From Armigeres subalbatus (Eukaryota > Arthropoda > Insecta > Diptera > Culicidae): a stretch of DNA of 64,000 bases. The notes below the pieces were generated by a model. The model had not been told where the DNA came from. It did no database searches and saw only the letters and a list, made by a program, of their open reading frames with translations. Every line of letters begins with the position of its first letter. The stretch's first letter is position 1. Positions 22,898-35,121 of this stretch are shown in pieces. Where the stretch lies: NCBI RefSeq assembly GCF_024139115.2, contig NC_085140.1, positions 291,491,293-291,555,292 of the forward strand, in the 5' to 3' direction. A program made the position numbers and the translations under genes.

Positions 22898-23307
22898 TCG
22901 GAGCGAGCAGGTCTCCGAAATTAAAAGAAAAAAAAATACTGAAGCGAGTAGGTCTTCGAGTATGTCAAGACAAAATTTTCAAAACGACTTATCTGCTTTT
23001 GTAAACAAAGATTCAAACGACGATTTGACGAATCTGATAGCTCACCCACGCAAACCAACACCATCAACAGGTAGCGGAAACCTTCACCTACCTATTGGTG
23101 GTGTTGGTTTGCGTGGGAGAGGTATCAGATTCGTCAAATCGTCGTTTGAATCTTTGTTTACAAAAGCAGATAAGTCGTTTTGAAAATTTTGTCTTGATGT
23201 AATAAAAGATAATCCCGGAGCGAGCAGGTCTCCCAAGTAGTAAAATGATACCGGAGCGAGCAGGTCTCCGAAGCATTTTTTTTATTCCGGAGCGAGCAGG
23301 TCTTCGA
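22898..23307. repeat. Five copies of a CGGAGCGAGCAGGTCTCCG motif
   Basis: Copies lie at about 22898-22918, 22940-22960, 23214-23235, 23251-23271 and 23285-23306. The ends of each (CGGAG..CTCCG) are self-complementary. Spacing is irregular (about 35-45 bp) and copies 2 and 3 are separated by the hairpin element at 22966-23197. Minus-strand frames read RRPARSG repeatedly as a by-product. Confidence 0.8.
22966..23197. mobile_element. 232-bp near-perfect hairpin (foldback MITE)
   Basis: The left arm starts TCAAGACAAAATTTTCAAAA and the right arm ends in its reverse complement. The arms stay matched through GATTCAAACGACGATTTGACG and CACGCAAACCAACACCA to a loop near 23070-23085. The plus frame 22824-23183 is a by-product of the arms. 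Confidence 0.88.
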
Positions 23308-24299
23308 GGCATTTTTGAAATGCATGGAATGAAAGCTGGATTTCCTATTCATGCGGGAAAAATATGCGATTGTGGGCAGTACTAGTCTTTGTAACAAAAA
23401 GGATACCATAATGGAGCATTAGATATGATCAAATTACTCGTAGTGTTACTTGATCAACGTCCCCAACTGGGTGAGGGCTTAGGCCGGTCGCAATGCTGTT
23501 GGGTTTTGTATGGCGTGTTTGGAAATCAAGCTGAAACTGAAAGTACCAGTTCGAAACGCAGAGTTGCAGTTTTATTTTTCGAGCACATTTTGAAACTGAC
23601 TTGCAACTGCTCGACTGGCTAGTTGTAATTAGAGTAAAATCAGCAGTGATTCAAATCGTTCGGGGCTGTCAGATTGAATATGAATCTGAAACATTCATTT
23701 TCCCAGCAGTTGTTCTAGATTTATTTTTTATACCAGACAAATGTCAAAAAAATAAAACTGGTATAACATTCCGTTCTATTTTCTACAGATTTGAATCATG
23801 ATTGAATCACGAGATTCAAATATTTTCCAATTGTTTTGGTTTATGAATGCGTCATTTTATCTACGGATCAATCCACTTTGAAATTACGGCGCCTTTCTTG
23901 GCGCCAACATGATGATTTCATTTAATTGAAAATTTTAAAAATAGGACACTGCTGGGGAAACCAGCGATTTTGTTCTATTTTGCTCCAGATTCAAACTAGA
24001 ATAGTGGTCGAAAATTTGGAATGAAACTGAATCACTCCTGATTTCACTCTTATGATCAGATTTGAAACTGGAATGAAACCGAGTTTTAAATTAATTTTAT
24101 AGTGTTTGTGTGTCGCAGATGATAGATAAACTTATTGTTATTCATAAAGGGAACTGTTCCTTTTTGTTGGGTGCATCAGTTGACCAAAATAGTTTCAATT
24201 AAGAACACAATCGCCATTCCAAAAATCAAACTTTGAATCAATTACCCCCATTTGAAAAAAGTTCCTAGATTTCTTTGTTTCGCGGTAAGATGAATATAT
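23308..24299. other. Intron sequence with dispersed repeat fragment 2
   Basis: 23375-23480 (GTACTAGTCTT ... ACAAAAAGGATACCAT ... TACTTGATCAAC ... GGGTGAGGG) matches 59222-59313, the 3' part of the repeat whose 5' part is at 16495. The rest (23480-24299) repeats words such as GAAACTGAAA and AGTTGCAGTTTTATTTT that recur at 24790-25000. No gene. Confidence 0.5.
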
Positions 24300-24551
24300 C
24301 ACAGAGAAACAGACGTCTCACTTAAAACAAATTGCAATCAAAATCAGCGTCACGGAATCATTATCGCCAATTATAAATTTACTGTGTTTGGACAAGCGGC
24401 AACCAGATGGCGGCAGTGCGTAAACATCAAACACAAGCAAAATCGATGGAAGCGCCATCAGTGGCCAATTAACCACCTACAAAAAAATGAATCCACCGTT
24501 AAAAAGGTAAACGATGGAACATGTGTTGAGTGAGACGTCTGTTTCTCTGTG
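24300..24551 (+). mobile_element. MITE family A, copy 2
   Basis: Same family and orientation as 19653-19905. The ends CACAGAGAAACAGACGTCTC are intact on both sides. AATATAT on the left and right, or GAATATAT if the last G belongs to the duplication, is a likely 7-8-bp target duplication, suggesting a hAT-type mobiliser. Confidence 0.88.
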
Positions 24552-24730
24552 AATATATGTTTAATGAGATGTACATCGGGAAGTTCCCCTAGCAGGTGAA
24601 AACAACAGTGGAAAACATTAGTTTGTTTTGTTATTTCTTTAAAAAAAACCCAGCTTGTCGAGCTGAGTCGATTGGTATATAATACTATGGGTCTTAGAGG
24701 CTTCTATAAAAAGTTCGTTTTCGGAGTGAA

Positions 24731-24765
24731 ATGATAGCCTTTCGGTACAACTCAGTTGTACGAGA
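24731..24765. repeat. Small hairpin GCCTTTCGGTACAACT / AGTTGTACGAGAAAGGC
   Basis: A 35-bp inverted repeat with a short loop. It follows a PolII-like TATATAATACTATGG segment. The function is unknown, and it may be the end of a diverged small element. Confidence 0.5.
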
Positions 24766-27611
24766 AAGGCAAAAATAAAACTTTATTTTATTTTGTTTAC
24801 AACTATGAGTTGTGGGCACCGCGCGAGTTGTAGTTTTATTTTGACAGCTATAAAATTTATAGTATCAAGCAGTACCAAACTGAAACTGCAACGTCAGCCA
24901 TAGGGCATCTTTAGTACAATTATAAATTGTATGGGAGTTAGAAAATGAAATTGCAACTGTAAAAATGTCATCTTCAACAGATGTTGTAGTTTTTAAAATT
25001 CAAACAGTTTCGCTGGGAAATTTATAACTGGAATAGTGCTCAGTTGTAATTTTGCACAAATTTGCAACAGATTTTACTCGACTTCTATTTCGTTCAAAAC
25101 AATAGAAGATTACGCCATCAGCTACAAAATATACTGTTTCATCTACATCATAACAGTTTGACTTTTGGATTGGCCTCGGAAAATAACTTTTTTGTTTTCC
25201 TGTATAAAACATGTGCAGTTTATAACTGCTACTGAAGATGCACTTCTTGCTTTATATATTTGACATATATAAAATGTGCATCTCGAGGAATAAATATAAT
25301 TATAACTGTAACATTACTAAATATGCCCTAAGGCAGAAAATCATCAATCAACAAAACGCACGATCTTTGATGGCTGGAAGGGTCGTTTACAACCAACTAG
25401 CCAAAAGAAATTACAGATGTATACTTTTAAGCGTAAAGCCCGTAGTCCACTGTTTGTCATGTAACCGTTCGGGGAATGTTCACGAGGATTTGCTAAACGG
25501 TGGCTTTAGCGCCACTCTCAAAGAGAGACCACCGGTCGTGTTTGGTTTGCCCGACTTTTTAGAGACTATTTCGCTCAGGGAAACTCTCGAACGGTTCGCG
25601 GAACAATGGTAATAAATCTCGTAACGCATGCACTTACTCCAACTCGTTATCCGTACGAAACATAGGGAACTCAGAGGGAATGTTCGCTCATTCGAGCAAT
25701 AAAACGGAACGAAACGTAATTTAGTTTAGTGAGTATGTTTTATTGCCAACTGGCGTTAAACGTAATGGGAATTCAACCAACTCAACAAAATTCATTTAAA
25801 ACCGTTTATATTTTAGAGCATTCATTCGTACTGGACGCGATTAGATCGTACGGAATGGGAAAGAGCAAAACATGGCCATGTAACAAAAGCTCTTCACGTA
25901 CCTGCGCAGGATTTTGTTGACTCGATGCCGGCAGGAACGATGAGGCTTCGATGTCGTTGACGATGGCGACGATAGCTACGAAGGCGATAACACGATGGCG
26001 GTCACCGGCGTGTCCGTACTGCGATTTGGCGCGCAGCGATGGAGATGACCCGTGTGCGATATGGCCGATCTAAAGGTGCGGAGTGAGTGGCGGTTGAACG
26101 GAAGCTTGATTTCGATCGGAGAGAGTGTTGTGGCACTTGGCCTGGATTCCTGGGACGATCGGCTCCGCCGAATAGAGGCACACGTACCCAAGCGACCCGG
26201 CTTCGCGTACCTTTCCGGTTCACCGAGCGGGAGTGGTGCGTCCTCTATCCTTTGGTTAGGATCGAGGTTCGTGGCGTGCAATTGACGACACGCAGAAAGA
26301 CGAACCTACACTCTCTAAAACACTGGTCCGAAAATGTAACGTAAAGGACCTTTCCGTCGGCAATTAACGACCGACGTGGAAAATTCGCTACGATTGACTT
26401 AGCGACCTCACTCACCTCCGTTTGGCTACCTACTTGAGGCGGGCCTTCGCTTGGCACACGGGTCGGACGGTCCTCGGACGGTCAACGGACGAAGTCGTGG
26501 TGGAATACCACGAACGGAATCTCGATGAGATGATGAATGCCGCCGATTAGCGACAGAAAATCCAGCCGTACGAAAAAAGCGCAGGGCGCTGCGTGTCCAA
26601 CACGAAATCACATTAATTTAAGAATTGCTCAACTTAATTCGATTTAATTACCTTTTTTCGTATTAATTCACTTTAATAAAATTATCTGAGCAGAAAACGC
26701 AATCGATTGGACCTCGGTCCACTAAACTAGGAAGAAAAACACAGAACATTTAACACCACTTATTTTTTTTAAACTCACTCACTAATTTTACCTTCAAATT
26801 AAACTAAAATTACTCAAGCAAAATCTTAAACTTTCAAAAACTGAACGTAAGTATTTAATTCGCGCACTTCTGCTCTCCAGCCGATTCGTAGACGAAATGA
26901 GCGAGTCTGAGTCGTACTTGCGCCAAGAAATTTTGAATCTTTTGAAATCATTTTACTATTCAACTATTCAAATCTGAGCTATCATTCAATTTGATTGTAA
27001 AGCATATTCAAATAAAATTGCGCCAACCGATTGGCATGGCGATCGGAGGCATGGCGCCTGTTTGCCGCCTATTTGCAGCGCACATGCGTGCCATAATGAG
27101 TTGAGCTTTTATAACAAATACTATAAACTTGAAATTGATACAGGAACGAACAGATTTTACGAACGCAAACGAAACACGACACACGATCATAAATAAAAAA
27201 CAAAATTCAAAATTTATTTTTGTTTTATCGGTTCTAATCGAATATTTTTATTTAAATTTCAATCGAAATAAACGTAAAACGTTACAGTCATAATGACAAA
27301 TATTTGTCAAGTTGATCCGGACTTCTACCAAACCGATTAGAAATCGACATGGATATCAGGCTGACTTGACAAATTTATGACAAACAGTGTACTGATAGCT
27401 TAACGCATTGTAACGCTTTCCTTCTTGAACAAACTCATTTCCTTTAAATTTCCAATGAACCAGATGCTGAACAATATTATTTTTCTGAAGCCAATGGGGG
27501 AATTAGCAGCGGCATTGATTTTAGTTCAGAAATCAAGAAAATGTCTCCAGGAGGGTCCAAAATGTGTAGGGGTCCAAATCAAGTTGGTTACCCTACAACG
27601 GCATTTAGGAT
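24766..27611. other. Unassigned intron region with GC-rich block 25900-26620
   Basis: 24790-25350 is AT-rich and repeats parts of 23480-23700. 25370-26620 is distinctly GC-richer and full of CGA/GATCG words, with overlapping frames on both strands that lack motifs. It resembles a solo LTR or untranslated part of a retroelement, but I could not find paired ends. 27287-27381 is a short imperfect inverted repeat (GTCATAA..ATTTGTCAAGT). Confidence 0.35.
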
Positions 27612-27745
27612 GGTGATCGTTCGAAAGTTCTCACACCGCGGCTCGTCGCCTGTCTTGTAGATGGGGCATATGTTCCCTTCCCTCCACTCCTCCGGTAACT
27701 GCTTAGACGAGTGGCCAGGTCGTCTAGGTCCATTTGATAAGTTCA
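27612..27745 (-). pseudogene. LINE reverse transcriptase fragment
   Basis: The minus strand encodes LPEEWREGNICPIYKTGDEP followed by RCENFRTI, the conserved N-terminal RT block of many LINEs (EEW..G.ICPIYKKGD...C.NFRGI). Nothing else of the element is preserved nearby. Confidence 0.75.
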
Positions 27746-29299
27746 GCTCTTAATCAGGATTTACGATATTTTAGTGGATATGGACACGGCAGGAATGTCC
27801 GTCTATCGTGGTAGGGGCTACACCAACGAAATCAACGTCCATTTGCTAGAACTTCACTATAGCAGATCGTTTCTCCTGAGCTTGCGATCTGGTACGGATG
27901 AGTTTTGCAAAAAAGTGTCTCTTTTATTGGTTTTCGAGACTATGACGAAAAGACGAAAATGCCTGCCTTAATCCTCTACGACGTTATATGCTTTTCAGAC
28001 TCATAGGAACAAAAATTTCAATTGAAATTCGCTATGATTCATTTACTGAAATTTCAATTTCACCGTTACGTTTAGTCTTAACTGTAAAATATTATAACGA
28101 CATCATTACTGTTAGCACCTGTACCGGGAATGGATGTCATTATTCTACCTGCTATGAAAACAGAGATTTGCATCGCGAAAGCAAAAAAAAACTTAATAGC
28201 TGCCAAATTGATTACCTTCCATCTCACACGCTAATTAAGACTTCCAGCTATCAAGTAACATTGTTCCTTGGGACTCCCCGTTCCACATCATGCATAACAC
28301 AATAAACGATGAACGATTTCAGTTGCGTATCGCAAGAGCGTTCAAAACAAATTTAGCTGTTGTGCTGCTGTCAAACGTGCAACAGATCTTCTCTTCATAG
28401 CAGGGCAATTCCCTAACCAAATCAACTAAACGGAAAGCCGGCTCAAAAGCAGTAACATCAATAAACATCAACTACCTAGTAGCATAAAGTACAGTTCGAT
28501 TTCCACTAGAGGTGATGACTGATTGTTTAACACGTGATCTACTAAGTTGGACAAACACTGTGGGTGTTGGATAAATCAAGTACGAGTATACCTGCTTCTG
28601 TTACTTTGTTCCTAATTTGAAAAATATCTTTAAGATAATCGGATAATTTCAAAAGAGTGAACACCCTTTTCGAACAAATAACATCAGAGAAAATGTTTCT
28701 GTTGGTAGTTTTGCTCGCGTGAATCAAGTCACAAAATGAGTTACTTCCTGATCTTTTTCGGAGTAGCCAGAATATCTTCGAATTAGAGGACACATCGAGA
28801 TACAAATTATTTATCTTCAAATATCGAGTGTGGCGCTGTAGTCTGCATCAGTGATTTGACATTCGGAGCAAAAACGGCTACTTACTGTGAGCTAAAAAAA
28901 AATAATTTCTAGTCACAGGTTTCGTAAATCTGACTAAACATCCCATTCGCATGTTTGGATGGTCGACTGTTCAATAAGTACCCCAGCAGAAAAATGGAAC
29001 TGAAAAGCGAAAACAAAGGCAATGCGAATTAGGTGTACGTAATGTAGACAAATGCGTATCATTAGGCACGTGTAAATGAGACTTAGATTGAGAGGCGTGA
29101 GAACTGGATCCAATCCAAGATAAGTGATCGCCATTTGCCATCTCTAATCAGAAATGTATGAATAAAGTAACTCTTTTACGTCAATTTAGCAGCAACTATG
29201 TTGGACATACTTACTTAGACAATTTGTCTTTGATAGGCAAATGCTGTTACAATCTTACGCAGCAATCTATACATTTTGCACATAGAGGGGGTACCATTT
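27746..29299. other. Unassigned AT-rich intron sequence
   Basis: Only short open frames and no motif, tandem array or paired termini noticed. Confidence 0.4.
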
Positions 29300-30800
29300 T
29301 TAAATGCGCACACTCAAATTGCTCTAACTTTCGATTCTTTGGGTAAAATTAATTGAATTTTTTTGTAGGCGTAGTTCAATGTGTATTGTTTATACTCTGT
29401 GAGATAATTTCATCAGGTGCGAAAATGCTTTCAAAATGTTCAAAATGGCTACGAAAGAACAGCGCGCGCGTGAAAAAAAATTGCACGGGTACTTTGACAA
29501 TAAGGATCTTTCGCATCGTTCCAACGGAAAAAAGTTGAGAATCACGAATTCCGCGGTGTCTGGTATCATAAAACGGTTCGAAGAACGTTTGACTGCTGAT
29601 TGAAAGCAAAGAATCGAAAAAAGGTCGTCAGGTTGAGATGAACGACCACAACCGCATGATAGGGCCCTTTAAAAGGAAACCGAACGCCTCAGTTCGAGAT
29701 GTGGCTGAAAAGTTGCATGTGAGCAAGATTATCATGTAGAACACCAACCAAAACTCGGACTACATCACATATGATTCTCATAAGGATTCAAAAACGGAAG
29801 TGAGATAAGGTCGCGCAATGTTGGCTTCAAAACAAACCTATTGTGTGAGATAGGGATGCCACTGACCTGGGCTACGTACGCTTAAGGTTCGCGACGAGAA
29901 ACAAAATAGGATCGCAGTATGCCGTTCCCGGAAGTTGTACGACCAAAAGCTAACAAATCCGAAACACTGATGCATAATGGATTACGAGACATACCTACAC
30001 AGTTAAAAATTCTGAAAATTACTCGCCATGGAAATATTTGAGCGCATATTTTTGTGTTCATTAACCTCTAATTTTACAACCAACTTTTTCTTGTACGCAA
30101 TATTGAATACAAGCTCCATATTAACGACGACCTGTAATTTTAAAAAGTGATGGAAAAACGAGTCGAATCGAACGGAGCCTTTTTGTTACATCATATATGC
30201 TGAGACATTTTTATATTGTGTATGTGATGGCGGACTGAAACCAGATTCCAGGAAACCTGTATAATAATGTGACGATCCCGAGAACCGACGCAAAAGCTTT
30301 CGAAGTTCGTCAAGAAATTCTCAATTTGTACTTGCGAGATGTCTCTCGATGCTCGTTACCGCAAGCACAATGAATGGACAGGTGTATTTGGAAGAGTGAC
30401 TCCAAAAGGGGCTTCTCCCACTCCTGAAGGCTCCCGACGGTTTGACGACCGTCTGGTCGGATTTCATCATGCACAAAGGATGTGCTAGAGTGGTATTAGA
30501 TGAATAATGTCGATTTCGTGTTGAAAGATCCGAATCCCCCAAGCTCTCCGGAACAGCGTCCAATAGAAAAAAATTGGGCCATTATACCTTCTAAACCGAC
30601 CAAAAAGTGGTGTAGAAGGTAGAAGAATCGAATAAAGCATGGGTTAACGTGCTAAAAACTGTTGTTCTTTATGTCGTGCGAGCCTTATAGCTGCGATTAA
30701 AGCCAAGGCTCGCGCATTCGAATATAAAGGCGAAATAAATTTAATGAATGATACCAAAATTAACTTTAATAGTTTTTTTTCTGAAATCTTGATAATAATT
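29300..30800 (+). pseudogene. Tc1/mariner-type transposon relic
   Basis: From 29438 the plus strand shows pieces of a Tc1/mariner transposase: MATKEQRAREKLHGYFDNKD, HTH-like region SAVSGIIKRFEERL, RDVAEKLHVSK-like text near 29690-29730, RKLYDQKLTNP and MDYET (first catalytic D block) near 29925-29990, and the C-terminal DE block NNVDFVLKDPNPPSSPEQRP-IEK near 30505-30575. Multiple stops and frameshifts separate the pieces. The sequence between 30000 and 30240 does not match and may be a later insertion. Inverted termini were not found. Confidence 0.75.
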
Positions 30801-32063
30801 GGATACAAATTTTAACTTTGAGAATGATTTTTTGTTGTGAAGATTTTAAACGTTTTTTCGATACTTACCATGAAGACGCGTTGTCCAACAAAATCGTCCG
30901 CATATGTCATTTTGCCGGAATGTGGCACATTTTATTTGGTTAAGAAAATTATTTTGAGCTTTTTAGTGGAATGTCTTCACTTGTCATAAGACGAGTTTGT
31001 ACAATCCCATTTAAAATGCTGTGTAAATAGATAGAGCAAGACATGGCCAAGGAATGATTCTGCAACTAAAATTCCTTGTACAGTACGGAGTTTGCAAACA
31101 GAGCAAATATCGTAACGTTGACAGCCAAAAGGCCAAGCTGTTCAGGAAGGCAACATTTAAAATTAAAACAATCATAATTCTGTTCGCTTTCAACCGTTCA
31201 ATGCAATATTTTTAGACAAGTTTGTATTTACAAAGTTTCCCCAAATATGGTTCTTCTCGTGATTTTTCATATATTTCAAGTGCTTATAAGGATGTCGTCA
31301 AATGTTCCCGGGAAAGCTGTAGGAGGGGACATTTTGTTTTTTTACGCGACTGCTCTTTCTTCAAGGTCTTTCACAAAAAAAAAATCTTTTGGTTTCCCAC
31401 GAATAATCATCTGATGATTTTATGAAAGGCAATTAACCTCGTGGCCACTCACGAAACATCACGGAGTGGTGCCGCGGAATTTATAACGGGTGGCCATTAA
31501 ATAGCCGAAAAGAAAAGAATGGCTTGGGAAGTTAACTACAAAGAAGTACAGTTCAATCTGATATTGCAATAATGGCATATGGTCCGTGGCCCGCCGTGCG
31601 GTGTAGTTTAATCTTGCAGGTATCACACGACCGTTGGACGGCGGCCATCTCCAGACGATGCTTCTGATCCTATTATAAGTTACTTCATGTCTTTGGCCTT
31701 CCAGACTCATTTGAATACAATGGAGCTTGGTCTACTTAAAATCCTTTAACAGTTTTCGAAACATTTTCACGTTCAAAATTGTCTACCGTGAAATTTTCCC
31801 ACGAGATTTGTACGCTTGAAAAAGAATGTACAATGCGGCACGCATCCTTCCTGTTTTGACGGCATGTTTGAAACAACAGAACATGGAGTAAAAGTGTGTG
31901 GGCGACAATTTTCTGAATATTCTAAGGATTTATTTACATAAGGAAATATTTTTCTGAAAGCATTAATGTTCTCATAAAAAAGTATTGAAGTATTGAAATT
32001 CCCGTTTTTTAGTGACCACCCGTTTAAAGTGGACATTTCCTGTTTTAGAATTAGACGTTCCAT
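30801..32063. other. Unassigned AT-rich intron sequence
   Basis: No motif seen. GTGGCCA-type words at 31440 and 31490 and GTGACCACCC near 32013 are isolated. Confidence 0.35.
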
Positions 32064-32073
32064 GTGAAAGCTA

Positions 32074-32370
32074 TTTCCCCTCCTTAGCCTAGCGGAAAGA
32101 TGCGCGGCTACAAAGCAAGACCATGCTGAGGGTGGTTGGGTTCGATTCCCGATGCCGGTCTAGACAATTTTCGGATTGGATATTGTCTCGACTTCCCTGG
32201 ACATAAAAGTATCATCGTGTTAGCCTCATGATATACGAAGGCAGAAATGGTAACTTGGCTTAGAAACCTCGCAGTTGATAACTGTGGAAGTGCTTGATGA
32301 ACACTAAGCTGCGAGTCGGCAATGTCCCAGTGGGGGATGTAAAGCCAATGAAGAAGAAGAAAAAGAAAAA
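32074..32370 (+). mobile_element. tRNA-derived SINE, Feilai-like, copy 1
   Basis: A tRNA-like head contains an A-box region (TTAGCCTAGCGG) and a B box in GGTTCGATTCCC, followed by a conserved body (GCATAAAAGTATCATCGTGT-like) and an AAG-rich triplet tail. Perfect 10-bp duplications GTGAAAGCTA flank it (32064-32073 and 32371-32380). tRNA head, unrelated body and triplet-repeat tail match the published description of Feilai from Aedes aegypti. The family name is from memory. Confidence 0.85.
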
Positions 32371-32637
32371 GTGAAAGCTAATTCTTCATGGTTTCTCATG
32401 AATAATCTTCTGAGTCTTTAGTAAGGGCGAAAGACCTCACTGTTCACTAACCCCTACACAACAAGACCACTTAAAGATCACGTTTGCGGAAAGGCCATCA
32501 GTACGCGAGTATTCGACCCCCACCCCACCGTTGTTTTTTTGCAAACTAAATATCTATATCTAGAGCGTAGGAGGTTGAAAGTTCAAGTCCCTACAAGACA
32601 CGAGGATTCTTTCGCGCAATTTTTTTTTTCGAAACAT

Positions 32638-32734
32638 CCCATGTAACATTTCAAGTTTTATAACGGTCATGAAAACCATTATTTGCTCTTCATGGCTTCT
32701 ATAAAACCAGCATAAAACTAAAATGTTACTAGGG
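32638..32734. mobile_element. ~97-bp MITE, family B copy 1
   Basis: The ends are CCCATGTAACATTT and, inverted, CCCTAGTAACATTTTAG, with TTTTATA following in both arms. A related 98-bp copy sits inside the LINE at 54339-54436. Confidence 0.75.
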
Positions 32735-32828
32735 ATGTGCTGTGCATATGCCCAGGCAAGATATTTAACAAAAAAAAATTCCGTTCGCCCGAGTTAAAGC
32801 AGTCGTGGATATGATTCCTTCTATCAAC

Positions 32829-34899
32829 GATTCCATGAAAAAATTTTACGAAAAAAATCTTTAATTTTGCTCAAAATGTGAATGAATGATCTCTACCGAA
32901 AATATTTAAACCCGTATTTTTCGTTTCACTCTTAGGGTGCCCATTTTAAGAATAGGGTGGTCCAGGGTAGAGAACAGGGTGGCGTTTCGAACTTCCAAAA
33001 CTATTGAACCAATGGCCCAATCTTTTGGTACGAATGAAAAGATTTTTAATTATAGATTTTAGAAAAAATTTCGCTCAAGAAAAATAGTAAGCTTCAAGAT
33101 GTTTAAATAATCAAAATATCTGATTTTTTTATTTACCTCTTGGACCACAACGACTGTACAATTAGTCAAAAAATTTGAAAGGTCCACCATGCCGTTTTTT
33201 GAGGTACACCCCCCAGTAATAAAACCACTCACCGAGGAGAAAAAGCAGTCTCCAGCTGGATGGGGGAAGTATATTTGTTTCAAAACTACATCATCCAATA
33301 GCGAAGACTTAACTATATCCGGTGGATGCTTCATTTGGTTGTATTTCGTTTTAGTTTAAAAACAAAAACTGCCTTTTGCAACATTATATATAAGAGAGCG
33401 TGAGAGTATATCGTCGCCAATCAGTTGAATCAAGTTATCGAGCTTGTAACTGACCAAACATAATGAAGTGTTTCAAAAATGTATGATTGGTTTCATGTTC
33501 AAAGTTTTATGATAATATGCCCGTCAAAATACATATACAAAAAAAAGTTAAAAAAAAAAATTCAGGCCTTCATAATTTTTGAACCAATAGACCGATTTGC
33601 AACCTTTTGGCACGAATGAAAAGTAATAAAATAAAATAAAAGTATCAACTAGGGAAAATAGTAAGCTTTAAGATGTTTAAATAATCAAAACATCTGATTT
33701 TTTTTATTTCCAAACTTTTGGACTACAACGACTATATTTTATTTTTTAAATGAAAATTTCAACGTACAGTCAAAACATTGGAAAGGTTCACCAAGTCGTA
33801 ATTGATCTATTTTTTTTAAATTTCAGTTTTTTGCTTATTTACGCAAGGAACGGTCATGCGTCTCCATCTAAATGGTGGAACTGAATCAGTTAAAGTTGTC
33901 GACCTTCCCGAGCACCATTTATCAAGAAAAAAAAGCAAGCAAGTTTAAAGTGACTAAATATGGTCACATATGAGTTGTCGGAACCCATGGGGATAATGTA
34001 TGTTTCGTTCCGATATTCGATATTCGTTTTTTTGTGTCTTATGAAAAAAATCTTGTATCGCAGAGCATTAGTTGAATGTGCATTTACGCTGCGGTTGAAT
34101 ATATTTTATGGTAAAAATCTGAACATGTAGAACTTTTACTCAGAGGTCAAAATTCCATCTCCTCAACGCATTTTTGATGGACACATTATCATAAAATCAA
34201 CATTGAACATGAGCCCAATCATGCATTCTTAAACAATTTTATTATGTTTGGTCAGTTGCAAGCTCGACAACTTTATTTGCCTGGTTGACATTTTGAAGTT
34301 ATGGAAACGCATGCTATTCCATGCGTATATAAGCAAAAAACTGAAATTTAAAAAAATGTAGCTTGTATGTATGTGTAAATTGACTGTATGTGTAAAAACG
34401 TTTGAGTTTTTATTGAAAAAAATAAAAAAGTACAGTCCTTGTGGTCCGAAAGGATGAGAATAGAAGAAAATCAAGAATTTTGAATAAAAACATCCTAAAG
34501 TCAAGTCAAGTACGAGGCACTGAAGACGACCTTACTGTTGAGGTCGAAATACATATCTGTCAAGGTACAATTAAGTGGTGGAATTAAATGGGATTGTAAT
34601 TACTAAGATACTTGATCGATATTTTTTTCTATAATTTATACTTGAAAATCCTTTTTTTCGTGCCAACAGATTGCAAATCGTTCTATTGGTTCAAAAGTTA
34701 TGAAGGTTTAAAGAATGGTTTTAAATTAGTTTTTTTAAGAGGCCGTTTTTTGGGTGGTCCAAAAAACTGAAAATGGCCACCCTAAGAGCGAAACAAAAAA
34801 ATACGGGTCTAACTATTTTCGGTGGAGATCTTTCATTCACATTTTGAGCAAAATTGGAAAACGTTTTTTTTTTCGACTCTATTCTTATTTCATGGAATC
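32829..34899. repeat. Complex ~2.07-kb inverted repeat with internal direct duplication
   Basis: The outer arms begin GATTCCATGAAA and are matched at 32829-33050 versus 34620-34899 (TTTTGCTCAAAATGTGAATG, ACCCGTATTTTT, CTCTTAGGGTGG). A second matched pair is 33425-33540 versus 34165-34265 (CGAGCTTG-AACTGACCAAACATAAT). In addition 32995-33190 is directly repeated at 33570-33810 (AGTAAGCTT-AAGATGTTTAAATAATC). It contains no transposase. The minus-strand frame at 34504-34229 is a by-product. Confidence 0.8.
33181..33417 (-). mobile_element. Partial MITE (same family as 45283-45613), inserted in the inverted repeat
   Basis: On the minus strand ACAACCAAATGAAGCATC, GATGATGTAGTTTTGAAACA, CTTCCCCCATCCAGCTGGAG and TATATATAAGAGAGCG match the element at 45283-45613. 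The terminal inverted repeats are missing, so this copy is truncated on both sides. It interrupts the left arm of the inverted repeat. Confidence 0.75.
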
Positions 34900-35119
34900 A
34901 CTACTTTAAAGGTAGGCGTTTGTTCGGAATATGGCAAAGGTGGAAGGATTTTTTTTTTAAAGTTTGGAGTTCGCACATATGTGGATGTGATTCGTATTTT
35001 TTATGTCAGCGTATGCCTGGAATAACGCAATGAGGAATTTAAAACCTTTCTTTTAAAATAGGCGTTGGCCCGGAATAAGGGAATGGTTGCCCCTTCATCC
35101 AATCGGTGCCTCTTCAATC
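34900..35119. other. Unassigned AT-rich intron sequence
   Basis: Short spacer; CGGAATA words recur but no element could be delimited. Confidence 0.3.
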
Positions 35120-35121
35120 TA

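Noticed and set aside
22898..23307. CRISPR-like array of short palindromic units with spacers
   Set aside because: Eukaryotic context, irregular spacing, AT-rich non-unique spacers and no cas-type genes.
32560..32612. tRNA-like B box (GTTCAAGTCCC)
   Set aside because: No matching A box or stems; most likely chance or an old SINE trace.
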